Below are positions 57,401-64,000 of a stretch of 64,000 nt of DNA, in pieces. The translations under genes and the position numbers were made by a program. The number at the start of each line of letters is the position of its first letter. The first letter of the stretch is position 1. This DNA is from Hymenobacter aquaticus (lineage in GTDB: Bacteria; Bacteroidota; Bacteroidia; Cytophagales; Hymenobacteraceae), in assembly GCF_004765605.1 (NCBI RefSeq), contig NZ_SRLC01000001.1, positions 1,488,001 to 1,552,000 on the forward strand, read 5' to 3'. The notes under the pieces were generated by a model. The model had not been told where the DNA came from. It saw only the letters and a list, made by a program, of their open reading frames with translations, and did not search any database.

Positions 57401-57405
57401 CTTAG
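51424..57405 (+). CDS. Giant T9SS protein: CotH-like kinase domain, lamin-tail domains, repeats, type-A sorting domain
   Basis: Secreted multidomain protein of 1993 residues. In order: signal peptide (MQKTLTVLLLLLLALAVRVTG); a chitobiase-type beta domain (RYTTDGSAPSSTAGTVYAG); a CotH-like domain (~120-500; VNGLYWGLYNPVERTD and the metal-binding-like NAWDCEWSWD); a second chitobiase-type domain; three lamin-tail domains (GLFINEFMASNTK...DDWIEIYN, from 53308); a PKD-like domain (GPDQTLTLPVSSAALAGSGTDDG); four copies of a ~118-residue NADTD module alternating with three InlB-like repeats (GWSGDASGTTNPLSVTMS); and a T9SS type-A domain (LQVYPNPTATGRFTVLL...AGVYYLHLAN). CotH proteins are protein kinases; activity here is not proved. 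ATG 51424 begins the signal peptide. Confidence 0.9.
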   Translation: MQKTLTVLLLLLLALAVRVTGQNVTFSTTRGFYDAPFQLTLSTSLAGGSIRYTTDGSAPSSTAGTVYAGPIAIATTSVVRAIGYSGTASTPVATHSYFFLNDVVRQPATIAGWPNHDYAVDASGATATHDYEMDPDVVNAPAYSAVVKTGLLSIPTMSLVLNKNDFWDLYEGESTHPTSVEMLYPDGTREQFNCDLEAHSHNRLKRSLKLAFSTSVTTNLLRKTPYNSTAAATANTFKDTKIVLRAGNNRSWARNWNPDRTCYTRDEWYRVSQQIISGEGGRGTFVHLYVNGLYWGLYNPVERTDAGMLAQYYGGSTGDWMALDHDGIRSGDPTRFTFLTTNLVNQDMSVAANYAQLKSYLDVSKFCDYLILTWMTGMTDWPGNNFHGANRNVPPGPYWYNAWDCEWSWDVTNNSNLGAWVHPEFRNNTTGSSTIASLWHAARRSPEFMQLFADRVYRHCFNNGGLTDAASRARWAQINDFIKTAIVDESARWGDALNDGVTRTRDGHWTPEINRVDGLMNGNVTRFINALVAQGYYPTLAAPGFSQEGGTVASGAQLTLSNPNGAGTIYYTTDGTDPRAAGGAAAAGATTYGGPFALTGSVTVKARVLSGGTWSPLHEASFTVSGLISGLFINEFMASNTKLADEFGEFDDWIEIYNAGTQPVNVGGLYVTDLLSNLTKWQIPTTNPALTTIPAKGYLVLWADGQPAQGPLHLNLSLSKGGEAIGLSQLIGSTPNPLDSYTFPAQTDDVSTGRFPDGSATFRTFVAATPGSANVLNFKSGLFINELLAVNQNSITDEAGEHDPWIEIYNNNAEAVNIGGLYVTNSLGSYAQFRIPTTNAAQTTIPAKGFLRLWADNEPAEGILHLGLALNAGGGQLGLADVQGPDVSVIDSTRYGAQVADVSRGRYPDASKQFKAFASPTPGATNTVPAVAGLFINEFLASNTKYPDEFGEFDDWIEIYNSGTQPVDIGGFYITDALSNPAKYQIPTTNPAQTTIPAKGFLLLWADDQAFQGVRHVGIKLSAGGEAIGLYQPNGTAVTTLDTYTFGAQTEDVSVGRQTDGAASFVSFTQPTPNASNNGTPPNPAPTANAGPDQTLTLPVSSAALAGSGTDDGTITGYTWSLVSGPSTPVFSPDNLVAGPTISGLVAGTYTLALVVKDNLNALSAPDQVVITVNPAVSGPAVSSFTLVNADTDTDIQPLTAGETLNLATLPTRNLNVRANTSPATVGSVVFALTGAQTQNQTESVAPYALFSDAGGDYAPWTPPVGNYSLTARPYSAASGGGTAGTALTISFSVTDATAPGPFTLTTSTVGSGTVTKNPNAASYAAGTVVTLTATPAAGQQFAGWSGDASGTTNPLSVTMSANKSITATFTAIPAGQSVASFTLVNADTDTDIQPLTAGATLNLATLPTRNLNVRANTSPATVGSVVFALSGAQTQNQTESVAPYALFSDAGGDYNPWTPAVGSYSLTARPYSAASGGGTAGTALTISFSVTDATAPGPFTLTTAVVGSGSVTKNPNAASYASGTIVSLTATPATGYTFSGWSGDATGTTNPLSVTMSANKSITATFTAIPAGQSVASFTLVNADTDQDIQTLTAGAVLNLAALPTRNLNVRANTSPATVGSVVFALTGAQTQNQTESVAPYALFSDAGGDYNPWTPAVGSYSLTARPYSAASGGGTAGTPLTISFSVTDASAPGPFTLTTSTVGSGTVTKNPNAASYASGTVVSLTATPAAGYTFSGWSGDASGTANPLSVTMSANKTITATFTAVPAGQAVASFTLVNADTDQDIQTLTTGATLNLATLPTRNLNVRANTSPATVGSVVFALSGTQTRSQTESVAPYALFGDNGAGDYTAWTPAVGSYSLTGTPYSGAGGGGTAGAALTVGFSVINQVTGAKAAPTATAAPVRLAASTLQVYPNPTATGRFTVLLPDLLQRELSYTLTTEAGTLLARGKCAPAGPATRLTFDFSAQMPTAGVYYLHLANKQATVVLKLERP
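54973..57090 (+). repeat. In-gene tandem repeat of exactly 591 bp (197 codons)
   Basis: Copies of the NADTD + InlB-like unit start at 54973, 55564, 56155 and 56746, each 591 bases apart; the last has only the NADTD part. DNA as well as protein is nearly identical between copies (for example ACCCGCAACCTGAACGTGCG). Two further copies at the same 591-base interval are in the next gene (60618, 61209). Confidence 0.9.
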
Positions 57406-57626
57406 CCGGTGCCGCCCGTTGCCGCCCAGAGGGCGGATCTACCTGCCGGCCGGCAAAAACGAAACCAGTGCGCCCTGCCCGCAGGGCCTGAAGCTGCCCG
57501 AAGGCTGCCCCCCGGCGGCCTTCGGGCGTCGGCGCGCGGTGCGCCCTTCCCACCCGGCACCCCAGGCCGGCCGCTGCACCGGCGTTTTTTTCCGCTCTTA
57601 GTTCTAGCTCTCCATCTCACACTCCT

Positions 57627-60600
57627 ATGAAATACACACTTAGCGCCCTGTGGCTGGCCCTGCTGCTGACTCTTAGTCAGCTGGGAATGGCCCAAAATCC
57701 GCCGGCCGGGTTTACGTCCACCGTCGTTTCGACCGGGTGGAACGAGGCCGTGGGCCTCACCTTCACCAGCTCGGGCAGCCAGATGTTCGTGTGGGAGCGG
57801 CCCGGCAAAGTATGGGTCGTGACTAACGGGCAGCGCCAGCTGGTGCTCGACATCAGTGAGGAAGTCGGGGCCTGGGACGACCACGGCCTGATCGGCTTTG
57901 CCCTGGACCCGCAGTTCGACGCCAACGGCTACATGTATCTGCTCTACGTCGTGGACCGGCACTACCTGCTGAACTTTGGCACGCCGGCCTACAACCCCGC
58001 CACCAACGACTACAACAGCGCCACCATCGGGCGGCTGACGCGCTACACGGCCACGCCCAGCGGCAACGGCTACACCGTGAACCTGGCCAGCCGCAAGATT
58101 CTGCTGGGGGCCACCAAAACCACTGGCATTCCCTCCACGGCCGGCGGCCACGTCACCGGGGCCCTGGCGTTTGGCGCCGACGGCACCCTGCTGGTCTCGA
58201 CCGGCGACGGGGCGCACTGGGCCCCCGACCTGGGCAGCTCCAGTGAAACCAGCTACGCCCAGGCGCTGGCCGACGGCATTATCACCAGCAAGGAAAACGT
58301 AGGGGCCCTCCGCTCCCAGCTGGTAAACAACCTGAACGGCAAGATTCTGCGGATCGACCCGGCTACCGGGGCGGGCATTCCCAGCAACCCCTTCTACGAC
58401 GCCAGCAACCCCAACGCGCCCCGCTCGAAGGTCTGGGCCCTGGGGTTCCGCAATCCGTTTCGGATGACCGTGAAGCCCGGCACCGGCAGCCCCGACCCCG
58501 CCGCCGCCAACCCCGGCACGCTCTACATCGGCAACGTGGGCGGCTCTTTCTGGGAGGAAATCGAGCTGGTCGACCGGCCCCGGCAGAACCTGGGCTGGCC
58601 CCTGTTTGAGGGCCTGACGCCCAACGATGCCTTTGCCGCTTCCAACGTGTACAACCAGGACGCGCCCAACCCGCAGTATGGCCTCGGGGGCTGCACCCAA
58701 CAATACTTCTACTTCCGCGACCTGCTCAAGCAGGAAACGCCCACCGGCACGGCCACGTTCCCCAACCCCTGCGACAACACCAAGGCCATTCCCAGCTCGG
58801 TGCCCACCTTCGTGCACCGCCGCCCGCTCATCGACTGGGGCCACGGCACGGGGCCCTCGCGCACGGGCATCTTCAGTGGCTCCACCGCTGCGACCATCAA
58901 TATCGGGGCGGCCGGCTCGCCGGTGGCGGGCCCGCAGTTCGGGGGCAATTCCTCTTCGGGCGGAGTGTTTTATCCCTACACCGACTGGCCGGCGGCCTAC
59001 CAGAACACGTACTTTTTCGGCGACTACGTGGGCGGCTGGATTCGCTCGATGACGGTGGACGCCAGCAACAAGCCCAGTCAGGTGCGCGACTTTGTGAACA
59101 GCGGAGCCGTGCCCGTGGCTATGGCCGTGAGCCCCGGTGAAACGGGCCTGTTCTACGTCAATTTCTACCCTTCTGAAATCCGCAAGCTGTCGTATGTCAC
59201 GTCGGCCACTCCGCCCAAGGCAGTGGCCAGCGCCAACAAAACGTACGGTCCGGGGCCGCTGGCGGTGCAGTTTACCGGCAGTGCCAGCTCCGACCCCGGC
59301 GGCAGCCCGCTCACCTACCAGTGGAACTTCGGCGACGGGGGCACCAGCACGGCCACCAACCCGGCCCACACCTTTGCCCCGCCCACGACCAACGTTACGA
59401 ACTACACCGTGACGCTGACCGTGCGCAACAGCGCGGGCCTGACCAACCAGACGACGCTGGTGATTTCGGTGAACAACACCCCGCCCCAGGTCACCATTAC
59501 CTCGCCCGCCGTGGGTACGCGCTACCCCATGACCGGCAACACGACTTACAACCTGCGGGCCACCGTAACCGACCCCGAGCACAGCGCGGCGCAGCTTTCT
59601 TACCAGTGGCAGACCATTCTGCACCACGGCACCCACCAGCACCCCGACCCGGTGGACACGAACGTAGAAACGAGCACCACCATTGAGCCCTACGGGTGCG
59701 GGTCGGAGACGTACTACTACGTGGTGCAGCTGACCGTGACCGACGCGGCCGGGCTGGCCACCACCCAGCAGGTGCGCCTGGATCCGGACTGCACCACCAC
59801 CACCTTCACCCTGGTCGATGCCGACTCCAACGAGGACATTCAGGCCGTCGTGAACGGGGCCGTGCTCAACCTGGCCACCCTGCCCACGCGCAACCTGAAC
59901 ATCCGGGCCAACGTCAACGCGGCCACCACCGGCAGCGTGGTGTTTGCCCTGAGTGGAACCCAGACCCAGAACCAGACGGATTCGGGGTTTCCGTACGCTT
60001 TGTTCGGGGATGTCAGCGGCATCTACAACGCCTGGACCCCGCCGGTGGGCAACTACACCCTGATGGCCACCCCCTACAGCGGCGCGAATGGCAGCGGCAC
60101 GGCCGCCCCGGTGCTGATGGCCAATTTCTCGGTTACCGACCAGCTGCCGGCCGGGTCGTACACGCTGACGGCCACGGCCGGCAGTAACGGCTCGGTAAGC
60201 AAAAGTCCGGACCAGGCCAGCTACGCCTCGGGCACAGTGGTGACGCTGACGGCCACCCCGGCGGCGGGGTACCAGTTTGCGGGCTGGAGCGGCGACGCCA
60301 GCGGCACGACCAACCCGCTGAGCGTGACCATGACCGGCAACAAAACCATTACCGCCACTTTCACCGCTATTCCCCCCACGACGTACGTGCTGACCACCGC
60401 CACCGTGGGCAGCGGTACGGTCACGAAGAACCCGAATGCCGCTTCCTATGCCAGCGGCACGGTGGTGAGTTTAACCGCCACGCCGGCCGCGGGCTACACC
60501 TTCTCGGGGTGGAGCGGCGACGCCACGGGCACGACCAACCCGCTGAGCGTGACCATGTCGGCCAACAAGAGCATCACGGCCACCTTCACTGCCATTCCGG

Positions 60601-62570
60601 CCGGGCAGTCGGTCACCAGCTATACGCTGGTCAATGCCGATACCGATACCGACATTCAGCCCCTGACGGCCGGGGCGACCTTGAACCTGGCTACCTTGCC
60701 GACGCGCAACCTGAACGTGCGGGCCAACACCAACCCGGCCACCGTGGGCAGCGTCGTCTTTGCCCTGAGTGGGGCCCAGACGCGTAGCCAGACCGAGGGT
60801 GTGGCGCCCTACGCCCTGTTCAGCGACGCCAATGCCGACTACAATCCCTGGACGCCTGCCGTGGGCAGCTACTCGCTCACGGCCCGGCCCTACTCGGCCG
60901 CCAGCGGCGGGGGTACGGCCGGCACGGCCCTGACCATCAGCTTCTCCGTGACCGATGCCACCGCCCCCGGGCCCTTCACCCTGACCACCTCGGTGGTCGG
61001 CAGCGGCTCCGTCACCAAGAACCCGAATGCGGCTTCCTACGCCAGCGGCACGGTGGTCAGCCTGACAGCCACGCCGGCCGCCGGGCAGCAGTTCAGCGGG
61101 TGGAGTGGGGACGCCAGCGGGACGACCAACCCATTGTCGGTGACCATGTCGGCCAATAAGAGCATTACCGCCACCTTCACCGCCATTCCGGCCGGGCAGT
61201 CGGTCACCAGCTATACGCTGGTCAATGCCGATACCGATACCGACATTCAGCCCCTGACGGCCGGGGCGACCTTGAACCTGGCCACCTTGCCCACCCGCAA
61301 CCTGAACGTGCGGGCCAACACCAACCCGGCCACCGTGGGTAGCGTGGTCTTCGCCCTGAGTGGGACGCAGACGCGTAGCCAGACCGAGGGTGTGCCGCCC
61401 TACGCCCTGTTCAGTGACGCCAACGCCGACTACAACCCCTGGACTCCAGCGGTGGGCAGCTACTCGCTCACGGCCCGGCCCTACTCGGCCGCCAGCGGGG
61501 GGGGCACGGCCGGCACCGCGTTGACCATCAGCTTCTCGGTCACCGATGCCACGGCCCCGGGCCCCTTCACCCTGACGACTTCCACCGTGGGCAGTGGCTC
61601 CGTCACCAAGAACCCGAATGCCGCCTCCTATGCCAGCGGCACGGTGGTGAGTTTGACGGCCACGCCGGCGGCGGGCTATACCTTCTCGGGCTGGAGCGGC
61701 GACGCCACCGGCACCACCAACCCGCTGGCGGTAACCATGACCGGCAACCGGAGCATTACGGCCACCTTCACGGCCAACCCGGGCGGCACCACCTTCTACC
61801 GGGCCGTCAACATCAATGGCGGGGCCATCGTGCTGGATGGGCAGAACTGGGTGGGCAGCAGCGGGGCCGCCAATTTCCAGGTGACGGGCCCCACGTTTGC
61901 CAACCAGGCCATTGCGCTGAACCCGGCCACCGACGCCACCCGGGCCGGCATGATTCGCAGCTCGGTGTTCGGGCCCAGCATCACGGCCACGATGAGCAGC
62001 GTACCGGCGGGCACCTACAGCGTGTACCTCTACGTCTGGGAAGACAACAACGCGGAAATCTACACCATCCGCCTCGAAGGCCAGATTGTGCAGGCCAACT
62101 ACAACAGCGGCACGGCCGGCCACTGGGACCGGCTGGGACCCTACACGGCCGCCATTACCGACGGGGCCATCAACATTGCGTTGTCGGGCGGCTGGGCCAA
62201 CTTCTCGGGTATGGAAGTGTGGCAGCAGAACCCGGCGGCTAAAGCTACGACCAGTACCAGCGTAGCCACCGCAACCGGGCTGACGACCCCGAAACCGGGT
62301 AGCGCGGTGGCCAGCCCGCCGGCCCGGGTGTACCCCAACCCCTCCGGCACCGGCCGCTACCAGGTGCTGCTGCCCGAGCCCGCGGCGGGCGACCTGACCT
62401 ACACCCTGCTCTCGGCCACGGGGGCGCGGCTGGCCCAGGGGCAGCGGCGCGGCGGCAGCCAGCTGCTCCACTTCAACTTCGAGCAGGAAATAACCGCGCC
62501 CGGCCTCTACTACCTGCTGCTGGAAGGCCCCGGCGCGCTGCACGCCCGCCTCAAGCTGATGCGCGAGTAA
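57627..62570 (+). CDS. Giant T9SS protein: sugar-dehydrogenase-like propeller, PKD, repeats, carbohydrate-binding-like and sorting domains
   Basis: Secreted protein of 1647 residues. The signal peptide ends at QLGMAQ. Residues ~30-540 are a PQQ-dependent glucose/sorbosone-dehydrogenase-like propeller (GLIGFALDPQFDANGYMYLLYV, KVWALGFRNPFRMTV, GNVGGSFWEEIELV). A PKD domain follows (YQWNFGDGGTSTATNPAHTF). Three NADTD modules and four InlB-like repeats come next, then a malectin-like or CBM-type domain (TFYRAVNINGGAIVLDGQNW...SGGWANFSGMEVWQQ), and a type-A sorting domain (ARVYPNPSGTGRYQVLLPE). It is 221 bases downstream of the CotH-like gene on the same strand, sharing its repeats; the two may be functionally linked. 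PQQ binding is not confirmed. Confidence 0.9.
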   Translation: MKYTLSALWLALLLTLSQLGMAQNPPAGFTSTVVSTGWNEAVGLTFTSSGSQMFVWERPGKVWVVTNGQRQLVLDISEEVGAWDDHGLIGFALDPQFDANGYMYLLYVVDRHYLLNFGTPAYNPATNDYNSATIGRLTRYTATPSGNGYTVNLASRKILLGATKTTGIPSTAGGHVTGALAFGADGTLLVSTGDGAHWAPDLGSSSETSYAQALADGIITSKENVGALRSQLVNNLNGKILRIDPATGAGIPSNPFYDASNPNAPRSKVWALGFRNPFRMTVKPGTGSPDPAAANPGTLYIGNVGGSFWEEIELVDRPRQNLGWPLFEGLTPNDAFAASNVYNQDAPNPQYGLGGCTQQYFYFRDLLKQETPTGTATFPNPCDNTKAIPSSVPTFVHRRPLIDWGHGTGPSRTGIFSGSTAATINIGAAGSPVAGPQFGGNSSSGGVFYPYTDWPAAYQNTYFFGDYVGGWIRSMTVDASNKPSQVRDFVNSGAVPVAMAVSPGETGLFYVNFYPSEIRKLSYVTSATPPKAVASANKTYGPGPLAVQFTGSASSDPGGSPLTYQWNFGDGGTSTATNPAHTFAPPTTNVTNYTVTLTVRNSAGLTNQTTLVISVNNTPPQVTITSPAVGTRYPMTGNTTYNLRATVTDPEHSAAQLSYQWQTILHHGTHQHPDPVDTNVETSTTIEPYGCGSETYYYVVQLTVTDAAGLATTQQVRLDPDCTTTTFTLVDADSNEDIQAVVNGAVLNLATLPTRNLNIRANVNAATTGSVVFALSGTQTQNQTDSGFPYALFGDVSGIYNAWTPPVGNYTLMATPYSGANGSGTAAPVLMANFSVTDQLPAGSYTLTATAGSNGSVSKSPDQASYASGTVVTLTATPAAGYQFAGWSGDASGTTNPLSVTMTGNKTITATFTAIPPTTYVLTTATVGSGTVTKNPNAASYASGTVVSLTATPAAGYTFSGWSGDATGTTNPLSVTMSANKSITATFTAIPAGQSVTSYTLVNADTDTDIQPLTAGATLNLATLPTRNLNVRANTNPATVGSVVFALSGAQTRSQTEGVAPYALFSDANADYNPWTPAVGSYSLTARPYSAASGGGTAGTALTISFSVTDATAPGPFTLTTSVVGSGSVTKNPNAASYASGTVVSLTATPAAGQQFSGWSGDASGTTNPLSVTMSANKSITATFTAIPAGQSVTSYTLVNADTDTDIQPLTAGATLNLATLPTRNLNVRANTNPATVGSVVFALSGTQTRSQTEGVPPYALFSDANADYNPWTPAVGSYSLTARPYSAASGGGTAGTALTISFSVTDATAPGPFTLTTSTVGSGSVTKNPNAASYASGTVVSLTATPAAGYTFSGWSGDATGTTNPLAVTMTGNRSITATFTANPGGTTFYRAVNINGGAIVLDGQNWVGSSGAANFQVTGPTFANQAIALNPATDATRAGMIRSSVFGPSITATMSSVPAGTYSVYLYVWEDNNAEIYTIRLEGQIVQANYNSGTAGHWDRLGPYTAAITDGAINIALSGGWANFSGMEVWQQNPAAKATTSTSVATATGLTTPKPGSAVASPPARVYPNPSGTGRYQVLLPEPAAGDLTYTLLSATGARLAQGQRRGGSQLLHFNFEQEITAPGLYYLLLEGPGALHARLKLMRE
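59802..61785 (+). repeat. In-gene repeats: NADTD modules and InlB-like units
   Basis: NADTD modules begin at 59802 (divergent copy), 60618 and 61209. The last two are 591 bases apart. The first interval is 816 bases, exactly 591 plus 225, because two InlB-like units (about 75 codons each) lie in tandem between the first and second modules. These modules are the same as in the preceding gene. Confidence 0.88.
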
Positions 62571-62582
62571 GCAGCCAACCCC

Positions 62583-62619
62583 ACCAGGCCCCGCCCGGTA
62601 CTCCCGGGCGGGGCCTGGT
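62583..62619 (+). terminator. Hairpin after the second giant T9SS gene
   Basis: ACCAGGCCCCGCCCGG (62583-62598) and CCGGGCGGGGCCTGGT (62604-62619) pair perfectly over 16 bp. No T run follows, so termination is likely but weaker than the others. Confidence 0.65.
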
Positions 62620-62663
62620 CACGTCCGAACCGACCCAGCGCACTACCTGGGTTGGGGTATGAG

Positions 62664-62785
62664 GTAGAGACGCAATATGTTGCGTCTCGTCGTTGAACGA
62701 AACTGGTGCAGGACACTGAACGAAATCGTTGCACAATCCTTTCGCGAGTCGTTCAACGACGAGACGCAAAATATTGCGTCTCTAC
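62664..62785. repeat. Nested inverted-repeat element, family 2, copy 2
   Basis: 37-base arms (62664-62700, 62749-62785) pair at 36 positions; each arm contains a GAGACGCAA...TTGCGTCTC hairpin. TCGTTGAACG is at 62690-62699, and its reverse complement at 62750-62759. It is 25 bases from a 21-bp minisatellite, as in copy 1. Confidence 0.85.
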
Positions 62786-62810
62786 CCCGTAAGTCCGCCC
62801 CAGAGCAGCT

Positions 62811-63017
62811 ATAGGTTCGGAAGGTACCCGGGTAGGTTCCGAAGGTAGCCCGGTAGGTTCCGAAGGTAGCCCGGTAGGTCCGGAAGGTAGTTGGGTAGGT
62901 TCGAAAGATACCCAGGTAGGTTCCGAAGATACCCCGGTGGGTTCGGAAGGTACACGGGTAGGTTCGGAAGATACACGGGTGGGTTCGGAAGGTACCCGGG
63001 TAGGTTCAGAAGTGGCC
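62811..63017. repeat. Minisatellite, about ten copies of a 21-bp unit
   Basis: The GTAGGTTCGGAAGGTACCCG-type unit repeats from 62811 to about 63017 with no change in length over the array. On the minus strand it can be read as VPSEPTR-like heptads, but there is no start or stop logic of a gene. It fills the gap between the giant gene and the globin gene together with the family 2 element. Confidence 0.85.
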
Positions 63018-63038
63018 GGCCCGCCGATAACGGGGCGG

Positions 63039-63428
63039 CTACAGCAGCGAGAGTGGGTCGCGCTTGCGCAGGCGATACTCAAACATGGTGGCGATGTTGC
63101 GGGCCCGCTCCTTGGCGACGTTGGCCACGGGGCCGGCAAAGAGCTCCTCCACGGTAGCCTCGAACAGCGCCAGCCAGCGGCCGAAGTGGGTGGCATCCAC
63201 GGGCAGGGGCAGGTGCTTGGGAAAGGGCCGGCCGTGGTAGCGCGCGGTGCCCAGCAGCAGGCTGCTCCAGAAATCGTACATGATGGGCAGGTGCCGGGAC
63301 CAGTCGACCTGGGCGAAGCCGTTGAACACCGGGGCGAGCAGCTCGTCCTGGTTGACTTTCTGGTAGAACGTATCGACCAGGCGCTGCACGTCGGCTTCGG
63401 AGTGGATATCGGGGCGAAAAACAGTCAT
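63039..63428 (-). CDS. Group III truncated haemoglobin
   Basis: Haem protein of 129 residues, two-on-two globin fold. It starts FRPDIHSEADVQRLVDTFYQKVNQDELLAPVFNG, with FYDFWSS-like MYDFWSSLLLGTARYHGRPFPKHLPLPV in helices B-E and the proximal His region THFGRWLALFEATVEELF. It probably binds O2 or NO, for nitric oxide detoxification or redox sensing. Its stop is 22 bases from the minisatellite. The next gene upstream on the same strand begins 472 bases away and ends 19 bases before this start, so they form an operon. Confidence 0.9.
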   Translation of the reverse strand: MTVFRPDIHSEADVQRLVDTFYQKVNQDELLAPVFNGFAQVDWSRHLPIMYDFWSSLLLGTARYHGRPFPKHLPLPVDATHFGRWLALFEATVEELFAGPVANVAKERARNIATMFEYRLRKRDPLSLL

Positions 63429-63447
63429 CAGCAGAGAAGAAAAGGAA

Positions 63448-63900
63448 TCAGGCCGCTTGCAGGGCCCAGCGGAACACCCGGCTGCCGGTGAGCAGCAGGG
63501 TGAGCAGCTTCACCACTTCCAGCCCGATGTAGACCGAGTGCAGGGCGCTGGGCGGGGCCGGGTGGCCGGCCAGCAGGGCCAGGGCGCGCGCGTCGAGGGC
63601 GGGCAGCAGCCAGTAGGTTTGCAGCAGCAGAATAGCGGCCAGTCCGCCCAGCGGGGCGGCAATGGCCGGGGGCACGCGCACCCACAGCGCACTGCCCACG
63701 GCCACCGTGGCCAGCAGCAGCTCCACCCAGTTCAGGGCCCCGAACACGATGCGCCCGATGCCCAGGCCCAGGGCCACGGTGATGTGGGGCGCGGTAAACT
63801 TCAGGGGCGCTTCCAGAAAGGAAATGCCGGCCACCATGCCCGCCCACACGAACAGCACCAGCACCAGCAGCAACGAGGCGGTAGAAAAGGAACGGGCCAT
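63448..63900 (-). CDS. Four-helix membrane protein of unknown function (DUF4149-like)
   Basis: Protein of 150 residues with four hydrophobic segments (TASLLLVLVLFVWAGMVAGISFLEAP, VELLLATVAVGSALWV, LGGLAAILLLQTYWLLPAL, YIGLEVVKLLTLLLTG). WAGMVAGISFLEAPLKFTAP recalls DUF4149-type small membrane proteins. It lies 19 bases upstream of the truncated haemoglobin on the same strand and is probably co-transcribed. ATG 63900 begins the first helix; the frame upstream is low-complexity. Confidence 0.7.
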   Translation of the reverse strand: MARSFSTASLLLVLVLFVWAGMVAGISFLEAPLKFTAPHITVALGLGIGRIVFGALNWVELLLATVAVGSALWVRVPPAIAAPLGGLAAILLLQTYWLLPALDARALALLAGHPAPPSALHSVYIGLEVVKLLTLLLTGSRVFRWALQAA

Positions 63901-64000
63901 ACGACGCGGGCAACAAAAGCGGGCCGGACCGCCAGCAGCGACGGCCCGACCAGCACGGAACAACCCGACAAAGATGCGGGTTCGGCGCCGGACTTGCGCC

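Noticed and set aside
62753-63196. Minus-strand frame with VPSEPTR-like heptads
   Set aside because: It runs from an inverted-repeat element through the minisatellite and into the globin gene in another frame; no signs of a real gene.

Overview
The window reads as chromosome of a high-GC member of the Bacteroidota, most like the Hymenobacter group of the Cytophagales. This rests on four type IX secretion (T9SS) cargo proteins with C-terminal sorting domains, a SusB-type GH97 enzyme, promoters of the Bacteroidota form (TTG / TAnnTTTG), LutABC-type lactate oxidation, and the dispersed inverted-repeat elements between genes. The species call is inference from gene content; there is no rRNA in the window and I found no tRNA.

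Layout. 0-5.8 kb: a partial esterase, a DUF2459 protein, a STAS-like protein, two tandem paralogous small secreted proteins, an AraC regulator and divergent hisS. 5.8-8.1 kb: a 42-bp minisatellite, nested inverted repeats and a lone hutH. 8.1-11.1 kb: a T9SS type-B cargo protein and a lipoprotein. 11.3-23.6 kb: an L-rhamnose locus (rhaT; aldolase-dehydrogenase fusion; GntR regulator; RhaI-type isomerase; kinase) running into lldE-lldF-lldG and a rhamnogalacturonan acetylesterase. 23.7-28.7 kb: ackA and pta on the minus strand, separated by a lower-GC block of three small plus-strand genes. 28.7-36.4 kb: an OmpA-like protein, a repeat-rich T9SS protein, ybaB, a glycosyltransferase, a PspC protein and a TPR/OmpA-like lipoprotein. 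37.2-45 kb: a pyruvate dehydrogenase beta subunit, a large membrane protein, DinB-like, thioesterase, methyltransferase and coiled-coil proteins, and GH97. 45-50.8 kb: an L,D-transpeptidase, a degenerate thioredoxin-like protein, a histidine kinase overlapping a receiver-CRP regulator, and a DUF92 protein. 51.4-62.6 kb: two giant T9SS proteins sharing a 591-bp repeat. 63-63.9 kb: a truncated haemoglobin and a membrane protein.

How the genes work together. Deacetylation of pectic rhamnogalacturonan, rhamnose uptake, isomerisation, phosphorylation, aldol cleavage, oxidation of lactaldehyde to lactate, oxidation of lactate to pyruvate, pyruvate dehydrogenase, and Pta-AckA could form a nearly continuous route from rhamnose to acetate and ATP. 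The individual assignments are by family; their combination into one route is inference.

The most unusual content is non-coding. At least eight intergenic inverted-repeat elements, several with arms that are themselves palindromes (REPIN-like), are present; four of them carry the same 10-base core in their spacers although their arms differ. Three intergenic minisatellites have periods of exactly 42, 21 and 21 bp, and each lies within 50 bp of an inverted-repeat element.
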